64,000 bases of DNA from DAOUAG01 sp034432935 (GTDB taxonomy: Bacteria; Chloroflexota; Dehalococcoidia; SM23-28-2; RBG-16-64-32): the NCBI GenBank assembly GCA_034432935.1, contig DAOUBD010000048.1, forward strand, positions 47,611 through 111,610, in the 5' to 3' direction. Positions 8,675 through 16,811 of this stretch are shown here, one piece after another; positions within the stretch are counted from its first letter, which is position 1, and every line of letters starts with the position of its first letter. Both the position numbers and the translations under genes were made by a program. The notes under the pieces were generated by a model. The model did no database searches. It was not told where the DNA came from and saw only the letters and a program-made list of their open reading frames with translations.

Positions 8675-9481
8675 ATGGAGGTCAAAGAGGTCATCGGACG
8701 CCGGCGCAGCATCCGCTGGTACCAGCCCTACAGGCCCGTTGAGCCCGAGAAGATCCAGAAGATGCTACAGGCGGCGCGTTTCGCCTCCTGCGTGGGCAAC
8801 GTAAACTCCGCCCGGGCCATCGTTATCTGGCGCGACAAGGCCTCGCCGGAGCTAATGAAGGTTATCACGCCGCCTCTCGCGTACCAGCAGATGCAGACGG
8901 CGCCCGTCTTCATCCTCTGGTTCCACGACACAATGGCCTACGAGCACAGCAAGTGGATGCGCAACCTGATGGAGCTAGCGGAGACACGCCGCATCGGGCA
9001 GGAGCCGGAGCAGACTAAGAGGGACTTCCAGCGCATCGTGGGCGGCGCCGCCAGCACCTGGCAGCAGATCGCCCGGGAGCCTTTGGCCTTCATGGACCTG
9101 GGCCTCGCCGTCTGTCAGGCCATGATGGTGGCGTACGATGAGGGTCTCGGCACGTGCCTCATGGGCGGCCTGCGCCTCCAGCAGATCGCCGAGATGCTGA
9201 AGATGCCGGATACGGCCATCCCCGTTGCCCTCATGGCGGTCGGCTATCCCGCTGAGTCCTGGGAGGCGGGCGGGCAGACCCGCAAGGCGCCCTTCGAAGA
9301 GCTCTTCTGCGAGATGGAGTACGGCCGGCCCTTGAAGGAGGACCCGGCCGTGGTGGAGGAACTCAGGCGCGAGAAGCTGATCCAGGAACCAGCGCCCCTG
9401 CCTTGGCGGGATGGAGAGCTCCAGTACCTGGCGCGGGGCCTAGGCCTGAAGAACACGATCATCGCCTGGGGCAACGAATAG
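8675..9481 (+). CDS. Nitroreductase-family flavoprotein
   Basis: A 268-residue protein starting with the family's VIGRRRSIRWY element (FMN phosphate contacts) and carrying the C-terminal half with the GLGTCLMGG segment (about residues 155-163) that contacts the flavin. The family binds FMN and uses NAD(P)H to reduce nitro, quinone or enone groups, or performs dehydrogenations. It is slightly longer than typical (about 200-220 residues), with a proline-rich tail. GGAGGGG lies just before the ATG. It may belong with the Mo enzyme genes upstream, but the hairpin at 8539-8592 separates them. The substrate is unknown. Confidence 0.85.
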   Translation: MEVKEVIGRRRSIRWYQPYRPVEPEKIQKMLQAARFASCVGNVNSARAIVIWRDKASPELMKVITPPLAYQQMQTAPVFILWFHDTMAYEHSKWMRNLMELAETRRIGQEPEQTKRDFQRIVGGAASTWQQIAREPLAFMDLGLAVCQAMMVAYDEGLGTCLMGGLRLQQIAEMLKMPDTAIPVALMAVGYPAESWEAGGQTRKAPFEELFCEMEYGRPLKEDPAVVEELRREKLIQEPAPLPWRDGELQYLARGLGLKNTIIAWGNE

Positions 9482-9799
9482 GAGCTGCGGGTCGGGGCGC
9501 AGCACCCGTGGTTGCGGTGCGCCGGTGGGGATCCGGGGGCGCCTTGCGGATCCGATGGCGTTTTGGCCTCCTGGGGTGCTGCGCCCGTACGCCTGCGCCC
9601 CTACGGGGCCTCCGGCGCGCCACACGTCGGGGCGCAGCACCAGCCGAGACCGGGTGGCGTGCCCGACGCCGAAGGCCGGTGCGGTTAGTAGTGCCTCGGG
9701 CCCCTGGGTGCTGCGCCCGTACGGGGCCTCCTGGGGTGCTGCGCCCGTACGCGTCTTCTAAATCGGATGGCCCCTCGCGCGGCCCGTACGCCTGCGCCC
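9482..9799. repeat. Gene-free stretch filled with short GC-rich direct and inverted repeats (REP/MITE-like)
   Basis: No credible gene lies here. A 28-nt unit starting GGCCTCCTGGGGTGCTGCGC is exactly repeated at 9565-9592 and 9725-9752, and a third variant (CCCTGGGTGCTGCGCCCGTA) runs 9702-9721. GTCGGGGCGCAGCACC occurs at 9491-9506 and 9626-9641 and is nearly the inverse of the GGTGCTGCGCCC core, so the units can pair. The block CCGTACGCCTGCGCCCCTAC occurs at 9585 and again at 9784, running into the end of the dehydrogenase gene. The repeats lie between convergent genes, a usual place for such elements. Confidence 0.75.
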
Positions 9800-10858
9800 C
9801 TACGGCGTCAGGGCGATCTTCAGGACGCCTTCCTTCTTGCTGCGGAAGAGGTCGTAGGCCTTCGGGGCGTCGGCCAGCTTCATACGGTGGGTGTAGAGGG
9901 GCGTGAGGTCGATGCCGCGGTACTTGATTAGCGCCAGCATATGCTCCAACCGGTCGCGGCCAGAGGGGCAGAGGGTGGTGACGATGTGGCGGTGCAGGAA
10001 CGAGGGTGTCAGCGTGGGCATGGAGATGGCTGGCGTGAGGCCGTAGACGCCCACGGACGATACGGTGCCGCCGCGGCGGACGACACGGGTGGCGGCCTCG
10101 AAGGTGGCCTGGGTGCCCACGGCCTCCACCGCGATATCGACGCCGGCGCCGCCGGTGAGGGCCATGATCTCGGCCACGGGGTCCTTCTCCTTGGCGTTGA
10201 TGGTGACGTTGGCGCCAAAGCGCTTCGACATCTCCAGCCGTTCGGGGATGGTGTCTACAGCGATGATCAGCCCGCAGCCGCGGGCGGCGGCGCCGGCGGT
10301 GGCGCAGAGGCCGACGGGGCCCTGGGCGAAGATGGCCACGGAATCGCCAAACCGCGCGTTGGCCCGATCGATGGCCCCGAAGCCGGTGGACATGATATCC
10401 CCGGGCAGGACCCCTTGCTCGTCCGTGACCCCGTCGGGCACCTTGGCGGCAGAGACATCGGCGTCGGGGACCACGAAGTACTCGGCCTGGCATCCGGCCA
10501 ACAGCGTGCCGCCGCCAGTGCATACGCTGAAGTCGCCGTGCATGCACTCGGGACACTTGCCACAGGAGGTGAGGCATGATGCCACAACCCGGTCTCCCGG
10601 CTTGAACTGGGTGACGCCCTCACCGACTTCATGGACGATGCCGATACCCTCATGGCCCATGAGCATCCCCTGGGGGACCATGATGTGAGGGTAGGCGCCC
10701 GCTAAGGCCGCCGTGGGTATCTCGTCCAGGAAGTGCATATCGGTGCCGCAGATGGTGGTCAGGGTCGTCTTGACGACGATCTGCCCGGGCCCGGCCTTGG
10801 GGACCGGCAGGTCCACCATCTCTACCTTCCCCATGTCTGTCTTTACGCACGCAAGCAT
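9800..10858 (-). CDS. Zinc-dependent alcohol dehydrogenase (MDR family)
   Basis: A 352-residue medium-chain dehydrogenase oxidising an alcohol or polyol with NAD(P). Catalytic zinc ligands are C37 (ICGTD) and H69 with E70 (GHEG); the structural zinc site is C99, C102, C105 and C113. The Rossmann motif occurs around AIFAQGPVGLCA (about residues 175-186), and VDTIPERL follows, with D in the NAD-preferring position. The ATG at 10858 is chosen over the GTG immediately before it because AAGGGG then lies seven bases upstream. It follows the third Mo enzyme by 15 bases on the same strand, so the two are probably co-transcribed: a hydroxylase followed by an alcohol dehydrogenase is a sensible pathway order. 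The substrate is inferred only. Confidence 0.9.
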   Translation of the reverse strand: MLACVKTDMGKVEMVDLPVPKAGPGQIVVKTTLTTICGTDMHFLDEIPTAALAGAYPHIMVPQGMLMGHEGIGIVHEVGEGVTQFKPGDRVVASCLTSCGKCPECMHGDFSVCTGGGTLLAGCQAEYFVVPDADVSAAKVPDGVTDEQGVLPGDIMSTGFGAIDRANARFGDSVAIFAQGPVGLCATAGAAARGCGLIIAVDTIPERLEMSKRFGANVTINAKEKDPVAEIMALTGGAGVDIAVEAVGTQATFEAATRVVRRGGTVSSVGVYGLTPAISMPTLTPSFLHRHIVTTLCPSGRDRLEHMLALIKYRGIDLTPLYTHRMKLADAPKAYDLFRSKKEGVLKIALTP

Positions 10859-10873
10859 CACGTAGCCCCTTTC

Positions 10874-13678
10874 TTAGGCTGGCTCGATTTCGACCCTGGT
10901 GGCGCGGTCCACTGGGCACGGCTGCCACTCCATCATCCAGTACTGGAAGTGGCCGTAGCCACCTGCCAAGTGGAGCCACTTTATCATCCCGGGCTCGATG
11001 TTACTGGGCCCTGACCAGTTGGGGAACTGGTACGACTCCCAGCCGTTGTAGATGATGGCCTGGCCCGGGCGCACGGCCTCTGACAGCTTGGCGGGGACGA
11101 CGGTCTCGCCCATGTCGTTGCGAACCCTGACGTCTTGGCCGTCGCGAACGCCGCGGACTGCCGCATCGGCCGGGTTCAGGAGAACGTGGGGGCGGCCCCG
11201 GTGGGTTTCCAACATCAGCCGGTTCACGATGTTCAGGGCATGGATGCTCCACCGGTTGTGGCCGCTGGTAAGAAGGAGGGGATACTCGCCGCCCATGGCT
11301 GGCGGGTCCTTATGGCAGGGGAGCTCCTCGCCGGCCTCCAGGAACCAGGGGTGATCCACGTAGAACTGGGCCCGCCGGGTGAGGGTCGGGTAGGGGTGCT
11401 TCTCCTCGACCCGGAGGCGGAAGGGCGTGAAGGTCTCGTCCGGCTTCACGTAGGAGGCCTGGGCCACCGCCCGGGGGGCGATCCCGAGGCCGCTCCAGCG
11501 GGCATACCCTTTCTCCCGCAGCGTCTTCAGGCTGGTGCCCTCCGGCAAGGCCCCGGTGAGGGTCGTGTCGTACACCATCTCTTCCGCTATCTGCTCTTCG
11601 TCCTGAAGCCCGCCGTTGGCGACCATGCGCGCGTAGAGCCCATCCATCTTGAAGGTCATGCCGGCGGAGTTCTTGTACTCATTGATCCCGCGTTCCTTGG
11701 CTCGGGATTCAAGCTTGGCGCAAAGTAGCCGGAAGATCTCCCACTCGCTCTTGGCCTCGCCCGGCGGATCGACAACCTTGTCGCAGAAGGTGAGGTTCAT
11801 GGTGTGGCTGCTGGGGATGCCGAAGGCGATCTTCTCGTACTGCTGGGCGACCGGAAGAACGATGTCCGAGTAGAGGCCGGTGGTGCTCATGCGCGGGTCC
11901 ATGGTCACGATCATCTTCAGCTTTGGCCAGAGGGTCTTGAGCAGCACGTTCTGGCCGCCGCGGGTGCGGCGCAACATGTTGCCGCCTACCTCTATCATGA
12001 CCCGGGGTGTTTGATCCTTGCGCGGCAGGTCTACCCCCTGCCACCAGCGCTTTTCTATCGCCTCCTGCCAGTACTCCGCGAAGGGACGCTTCATGGACGA
12101 GTCGTGCCACTCCCGCTTCGACCAGATGCGGTCGAAGCCGCAGTGGTAGTACCAGAGGAAAGCCGGCGGGTACATGAGGAGGCCGCCCACCCCGAGCTGG
12201 GCGGTGCGCTTGGAGAGGGCGATGTTGGCCAGTTCATCGTTGAGGCTGGGGTCCATGCCCTTGAGGGCGTTCATCATCTGGCGGGCCATTGCCACCAGCG
12301 CCCGGGGGTCGGTGTCCGGGTTTTCCTTGAACTGGACCAGCCCCGATCCGTCGAAGAAGCCGCCGGTCCATGCCCGGACGCCTGTGCCCTTGCGCCCCCA
12401 GTTGCCCGTGAGACCGAGGAGCAGTAGCTCGGAGCGCTCGATGAGGTCGCCGTGGTAGTACTTCCCGGCGTTGCTGAGGCCTGAGATGATGTTCGTCCGC
12501 TTGCGGGCCACCTTGCGGGCGAGTTGACGGATCACCTCTGGGGCGACGCCACAGATGGCGGAGGCCTGTTCCGGCGTATAGTCACGCAGGCGCTCCTTGG
12601 CCATCTCGAAGACGGTCGTGACCTCGATCTTGCGGCCATCCCGCCCCGTCACCCGGAATCTTCCCTCCAGGGCTGGATCGATATCGCCCAGGGCAAGGGT
12701 CGCCCTCGGCGCTTCGGCCACGGCGCCCGTCCGGGTGTCCCAGAAGTAGAACTGGTCATCCCGGCCGCCGTCCTGTAGGTCTGACTGGCGCAGGTAGGTC
12801 CGGGTGTCCAGCCTGACCAGCAGCGGCAGGTCTGTCTGGTCCTTGACGAAGGGTTCGTCCCACAACCTCTCTTCCACCACGACGTTGGCCATGCCTAAGG
12901 CGAAGGCGGCGTCAGAGCCCGGGCGGACGGAGACGTAGTAGTCGGCGTGGATGGCCGAGGGGCTGAAGTCCGGCGCCACGGTCACCACCTCGGCGCCCTT
13001 GTAGCGGGCCTCGGTGATGTAATGCTGGTGGGGAATGCGGGTGTAGACCGGGTTGGAGAACCAGATGAAGATCAGCTCCGAATGGAACCAATCATCGATG
13101 GAGCTGACGGGATCGAACATGCCGTAGGTGATGTAGTGGCCGGGAGCGAAGTCGGTAATCTCGGCGTTCATATCAAGGAGCAGGCTGCCGACATAGGCAG
13201 CGAAGCGGTGACGGGCGAAGAGCCCCCAGGTGCTGGCGCTGGCGCCGCCAACGTGAATGATGGCCTCCGGCCCAACCTCCTCGATGGCGTCCAGGATGGC
13301 GTCGGCCACTTCCGTGAGGGCCTGGTCCCAAGAGATGCGCTTCCAGCGTCCCGAGCCCCGCTTGCCGACACGCTTCAGCGGGTGCAGGACGCGCTCCTTG
13401 GCGTAGAGCAGTTGGCTCCAGGCGACGCCTTTCTGGCAACCCATGGGGTTCATGTCGGGCACGCCCGGCTCCACCGGCTCGAGGGTTCCAGCCTGCTCTT
13501 CTCGCCAGATGACTCCGTCCTTGACGTACACCCGCAACGGGCAGTTGCCGGGGTAGCAGTCGATACAGTGGCTGCCGATGGCGACCCGGTCCCATCGCCA
13601 GTCTTGGCGGTAGAGATCTTCGGGCGATCGATAGGCTGCGCTGGGGGCGCGGGGCTGAGGGGCATTTTCAAGGAGCAT
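10874..13678 (-). CDS. Molybdopterin oxidoreductase, type II DMSO reductase family catalytic subunit (copy 3)
   Basis: A 934-residue Mo-bisPGD enzyme, more distant from the tandem pair but with the same architecture. FeS ligands are H37, C41, C46 and C81, with a third spacing (C-x4-C). Predicted Mo ligand D176 lies in TDF..8 residues..TYG, so the usual TWG is changed. The ATG at 13678 follows GGGGAGGAAGCG; frames upstream run into the regulatory region. It lacks a Tat leader and any adjacent beta or gamma subunit. The gene is divergent from the CrtI-like operon, and both operator sites 3 and 4 lie between them. An alcohol dehydrogenase follows after 15 bases, supporting a hydroxylating role. 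Mo enzyme family is secure; reaction is not. Confidence 0.88.
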   Translation of the reverse strand: MLLENAPQPRAPSAAYRSPEDLYRQDWRWDRVAIGSHCIDCYPGNCPLRVYVKDGVIWREEQAGTLEPVEPGVPDMNPMGCQKGVAWSQLLYAKERVLHPLKRVGKRGSGRWKRISWDQALTEVADAILDAIEEVGPEAIIHVGGASASTWGLFARHRFAAYVGSLLLDMNAEITDFAPGHYITYGMFDPVSSIDDWFHSELIFIWFSNPVYTRIPHQHYITEARYKGAEVVTVAPDFSPSAIHADYYVSVRPGSDAAFALGMANVVVEERLWDEPFVKDQTDLPLLVRLDTRTYLRQSDLQDGGRDDQFYFWDTRTGAVAEAPRATLALGDIDPALEGRFRVTGRDGRKIEVTTVFEMAKERLRDYTPEQASAICGVAPEVIRQLARKVARKRTNIISGLSNAGKYYHGDLIERSELLLLGLTGNWGRKGTGVRAWTGGFFDGSGLVQFKENPDTDPRALVAMARQMMNALKGMDPSLNDELANIALSKRTAQLGVGGLLMYPPAFLWYYHCGFDRIWSKREWHDSSMKRPFAEYWQEAIEKRWWQGVDLPRKDQTPRVMIEVGGNMLRRTRGGQNVLLKTLWPKLKMIVTMDPRMSTTGLYSDIVLPVAQQYEKIAFGIPSSHTMNLTFCDKVVDPPGEAKSEWEIFRLLCAKLESRAKERGINEYKNSAGMTFKMDGLYARMVANGGLQDEEQIAEEMVYDTTLTGALPEGTSLKTLREKGYARWSGLGIAPRAVAQASYVKPDETFTPFRLRVEEKHPYPTLTRRAQFYVDHPWFLEAGEELPCHKDPPAMGGEYPLLLTSGHNRWSIHALNIVNRLMLETHRGRPHVLLNPADAAVRGVRDGQDVRVRNDMGETVVPAKLSEAVRPGQAIIYNGWESYQFPNWSGPSNIEPGMIKWLHLAGGYGHFQYWMMEWQPCPVDRATRVEIEPA

Positions 13679-13693
13679 CGCTTCCTCCCCAGA

Positions 13694-13707
13694 CAAACAA
13701 TCGTTTG
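13694..13707. promoter_or_regulatory. Operator-like palindrome CAAAC-N4-GTTTG (site 3)
   Basis: CAAACAATCGTTTG carries the same half-sites as the other copies but with a 4-nt centre; the full arms are AGACAAAC and GTTTGTCT. It lies 16-29 bases upstream of the Mo enzyme start, so a bound protein would block the promoter or early transcript. Confidence 0.6.
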
Positions 13708-13868
13708 TCTCAAATGTGGGGTTCGGGCGGCTGGCGCGTCTGTCGGGCAAAGTACCGTATCCGCGTAGGGCTTTACCGGACAGGTCGTAGTGTAGGGCGG
13801 TGCCCCACGGTAAAACTACTGCCGTTACCCGACAGACGGGGCGGCGAAAGACCCTTAGTATACGCACA

Positions 13869-13878
13869 CAAACGTTTG
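13869..13878. promoter_or_regulatory. Palindromic operator CAAACGTTTG (site 4)
   Basis: A perfect palindrome, extended here to ACAAACGTTTGT, 57 bases before the CrtI-like gene. It shares 14 consecutive bases with sites 1 and 2. Confidence 0.68.
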
Positions 13879-13934
13879 TTTGCTCGCCTCCGGGCCTGCG
13901 CCGCGCCTAGGGCCCGGCTAGCGGAGGGGTGTCC

Positions 13935-15413
13935 GTGGAGACGAAGTACGATGTCATCATCATAGGCAGCGGCCCCGGCGGCATGGCCTGCGCTGCGCTC
14001 TTGGCCAAGGCCGGCCTGCGCACCCTGGTCCTGGAGAAGAATGCCGTCTTGGGCGGAAAGATGGTCACCGTCTCCCGCGACGGCCACACATACGACCTCT
14101 GGCCCCACGGCCAGGTGCCCATGCGGGGCTCCGCCTTCGAGATCATCTTCAAGGAACTGGGCGTCGAATCGGATCTGCAGGCTTGCCTCACGCCGGAGGA
14201 CCCCCGGGAGGTGTGCAGCATCAGCTACCGGGCCCGCGGCTGGAAGGACTATCGGACTATCCGCACGGCCCAGGCCCGCCAGGACGCAACCCCGTTCTTC
14301 GATCTCTGGGGGTTGGCGGAGGACGAACGCCTGAAGGCGATGCGCTTTCTGACCAACATGGTCATGATGCCTCCCGACGAGGTCGACCGCCTGGACGACG
14401 TGACCATGCACGATTTTCTCACTCAGCACGACATCCCGTATGCCCTTTACAGCTACCTCGCCTTCCACTCCAACGCCTCCCTGGCGGAGCCCGTCGATCG
14501 CGTAGCAGCCTCGGAGCAGGTCAAGATCATGCAGCAGATCGCCCTCCAGGGCGGCGGCGGCAACTACAAGGGCGGATTTGGCCACCTCATCGACGTGCTG
14601 GCCCGCGAATACAACCGCCTAGGCGGGGCGATACTGACCCGGGCCCGCGCCGACCGCATCGTCGTGGAGGATGGCCGCGTTGCCGGTGTCATCAGCGGGG
14701 GTCAGCGCTTCGATGCCCCCGTCGTGGTCAGCAGCGCTGGCCTCCAGCCCACCGTCCTCAAGCTGGTGGGCGAGGAGCACTTTGACCCAGCGTACGTACG
14801 CTACGTCCGTGACCTCCAGCCAGGCTGGGGCTTCACCAGCGGCCGGTATTTCCTCAAGAGGAGCGTCCTCGATCTCCCCATGTACGTCGTCTACTCCGAC
14901 GACTCCTGGTGGGACATGGCCCGCTACCAGGCCGTCAGAGGGGGGCACGTGCCGGACGAGGTCATTCTGTTTGCAGTGGTGCCCTCCAACTACGACCCAG
15001 AGATGTCGCCTCCGGGCAAGCAGGTGCTGGTGGCCGGCACCATCTGCCCTCCGGACCCGGAGGCGCGAGAGATAGAGGCACTGTACCGCAAGATGGACGA
15101 GATGCTGGCGCGCCTCTTCCCGGAGGCCTGGGCTGCCGTGGAGCGGGCCGAATATGGCGGGCCCCGCGAGGTCTCCTCGTCCACCCGGGACTCTGTGGTT
15201 CCGGGGGCGGGCGGAGAGTGTGTCGGCCTCGCCTCCATGGTGGGCCAGTGCGGCAAGCACAAGCCGTCGCCGGAGGCCCCAATCCCCGGGTTGTACTTCG
15301 CCGGGGCCGATGCTGGCAGCGCTGGCATGGGCACCCATATGGCGGCTGATTCGGGTATGCGTGTAGCGCAGATGGTCGTGGAGCGTCTCCAACGAATTGA
15401 ACAGGGAGGGTGA
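13935..15413 (+). CDS. CrtI-like FAD-dependent oxidoreductase (phytoene-desaturase superfamily)
   Basis: A 492-residue flavoprotein. The N-terminal dinucleotide fold is G11-S-G13-P-G-G16 after a hydrophobic strand, followed by LEKNAVLGGK, the second FAD motif typical of CrtI/carotenoid and retinol saturases. The C-terminal IPGLYFAGADAGSAGMGTHMAADSG segment is the FAD-closing motif with a GADAGSAG variation. Family members desaturate, isomerise or saturate long isoprenoid or polyene chains. A GTG at 13935 is chosen over GTG 13929 because GGAGG (13923-13927) is then seven bases away. It heads a tight plus-strand operon reaching 21079. No carotenoid synthase lies nearby, so a catabolic dehydrogenase or saturase is equally possible. 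Confidence 0.82.
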   Translation: METKYDVIIIGSGPGGMACAALLAKAGLRTLVLEKNAVLGGKMVTVSRDGHTYDLWPHGQVPMRGSAFEIIFKELGVESDLQACLTPEDPREVCSISYRARGWKDYRTIRTAQARQDATPFFDLWGLAEDERLKAMRFLTNMVMMPPDEVDRLDDVTMHDFLTQHDIPYALYSYLAFHSNASLAEPVDRVAASEQVKIMQQIALQGGGGNYKGGFGHLIDVLAREYNRLGGAILTRARADRIVVEDGRVAGVISGGQRFDAPVVVSSAGLQPTVLKLVGEEHFDPAYVRYVRDLQPGWGFTSGRYFLKRSVLDLPMYVVYSDDSWWDMARYQAVRGGHVPDEVILFAVVPSNYDPEMSPPGKQVLVAGTICPPDPEAREIEALYRKMDEMLARLFPEAWAAVERAEYGGPREVSSSTRDSVVPGAGGECVGLASMVGQCGKHKPSPEAPIPGLYFAGADAGSAGMGTHMAADSGMRVAQMVVERLQRIEQGG

Positions 15414-15419
15414 CAGGCG

Positions 15420-16784
15420 TTGAGACCCCGGGACGAATACGTCGGCGATATCCAGGCAGATTTGGCGGCTTGGTTGCGTGGGAAGCTGCCCGAGGCGACC
15501 AACCTCGAGCTATCGCCCTTAAAGCGCCCTGCCGCCGGGTTCTCCAACGAGACCTACCTTTGCGACCTGTCCTATGACGAACGGGGGGTGCGCCGTGTCG
15601 AGCCCATCGTCGTCCGGCTCGAGCCCAAGTACCGGGTCTTCCCCGAGTACGATCTGGAGAAGCAGTACCGCATCATGGCCTGCTTGGCCGGGACGGATGT
15701 TCCGGTGCCCAGGGTGCGTTGGTACGAGGGCGATCGCAGGGTTGTAGGCTCCGCTTTCTACGTAATGGACAAGGTCGAGGGAGAGGCCCCGCCAGAGGTG
15801 CCGCCCTACCACGCCTTCGGTATGCTTTTCAACGCAACGCCGGAACGCCGGGCCAAGGTCTGGTGGAACGGGATAGAGATCCTGGCCCGCATTCACACCT
15901 TGGACTGGCGGAAGCTGGGGCTATCCTTCTTGGGGGAGCCTGGGGGTGGCACCGAGGCCATAGACCGCCAGCTTGACTACTACGGGCGCTATCTGGACTG
16001 GGTGAAGGAGAGGGGCCCCCAGCCGGTACTGGACGCGGCCCTGGCCTGGCTCCGAGATCATCGCTACGAGCCCAAGCGCTTGACCCTCTGCTGGGGCGAT
16101 AGCCGCCTGCCTAACCTGATGTACAAGGACGACTCCGTCGTGGCCGTCCTGGACTGGGAGATGGCCTGGCTGGGAGATCCGGAGGCAGACCTGGCGTGGT
16201 GGATCTTCATGGATTGGCAGGGCTGCGAGGGCTACGGCATCCCGCGGCTGGAAGGTTTCCCTTCGGCCGATGACACTATTCGGCGCTACGAGGAGCTGAC
16301 GGGCGCGAAGGTGGAGCACGCCTTCTACAACGAGGTGTTCGCCGCCTTCCGTTTTGGCGTCGTCCTGGCGCGGGTGGCCCATCTCATGAAAGATCTCGGC
16401 ATGCACCTCTCCTCCCCAGACTTCGACACCAACAACGTCTGCACCCAGCGCCTGGCAACCCTTCTGGACCTGCCGCCGCCGGGCCAGTCCCAGCGGCAGG
16501 TGACGGACATCAGGAAGGTCACCGTCCGCGTCCAGTTCCACCTGACGGGGCCAGGAGGGAGTGACTGGTACCTGGTCTCTGAGGGCGGCGAGGGCCGCCG
16601 CTACGAGGGCACCGTGGACAACCCGGACGTGACGGTGACAGCCAGCGCGGCCGACTGGCGGGCGATCCGCGCCGGGGAGATCGATCGCACCCAAGCCTTC
16701 CTGGGGGGCAAACTGAAGATAGAGGGCGATCTCACCCTTCTCATGCAACTGGAAGAAGTAATCAACCGCCTGGGAGCCGCATAG
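15420..16784 (+). CDS. APH-family phosphotransferase fused to a C-terminal SCP2 domain
   Basis: A 454-residue two-domain protein. Residues 1-350 form an aminoglycoside-phosphotransferase-like kinase fold of the ACAD10/choline-kinase-like branch: catalytic WGDSRLPN (D227, N232; the usual H of HGD is W) and metal-binding D245 in VLDWEMAWLGDP. Residues about 360-454 resemble sterol carrier protein 2 (VRVQFHLTG..., DVTVTASAADWRAI..., KLKIEGDL), which binds lipids or acyl-CoAs. The fusion suggests phosphorylation of a hydrophobic hydroxyl compound held by the SCP2 part; ACAD10-type kinases phosphorylate 4-hydroxyacyl-CoA. It starts at a TTG six bases after the preceding stop, with GGAGGG upstream. 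The activity is inferred. Confidence 0.82.
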   Translation: MRPRDEYVGDIQADLAAWLRGKLPEATNLELSPLKRPAAGFSNETYLCDLSYDERGVRRVEPIVVRLEPKYRVFPEYDLEKQYRIMACLAGTDVPVPRVRWYEGDRRVVGSAFYVMDKVEGEAPPEVPPYHAFGMLFNATPERRAKVWWNGIEILARIHTLDWRKLGLSFLGEPGGGTEAIDRQLDYYGRYLDWVKERGPQPVLDAALAWLRDHRYEPKRLTLCWGDSRLPNLMYKDDSVVAVLDWEMAWLGDPEADLAWWIFMDWQGCEGYGIPRLEGFPSADDTIRRYEELTGAKVEHAFYNEVFAAFRFGVVLARVAHLMKDLGMHLSSPDFDTNNVCTQRLATLLDLPPPGQSQRQVTDIRKVTVRVQFHLTGPGGSDWYLVSEGGEGRRYEGTVDNPDVTVTASAADWRAIRAGEIDRTQAFLGGKLKIEGDLTLLMQLEEVINRLGAA

Positions 16785-16811
16785 GTACCCGGGCTGCCGC
16801 AAGGAGGCGCT

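Larger units (their letters stand above)
13679..13934. promoter_or_regulatory. Divergent control region between Mo enzyme copy 3 and the CrtI-like operon
   Basis: No gene is visible. The region holds two operator-like palindromes (13694-13707 and 13869-13878). On the minus strand TATACT (13862-13857) lies 18 nt from a weak -35 (CGAGCA, 13886-13881) around the second palindrome, in the same arrangement as the two promoters upstream. TTGAGA (13713-13708, minus) overlaps the first palindrome. No strong plus-strand -35 is evident. Confidence 0.6.
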
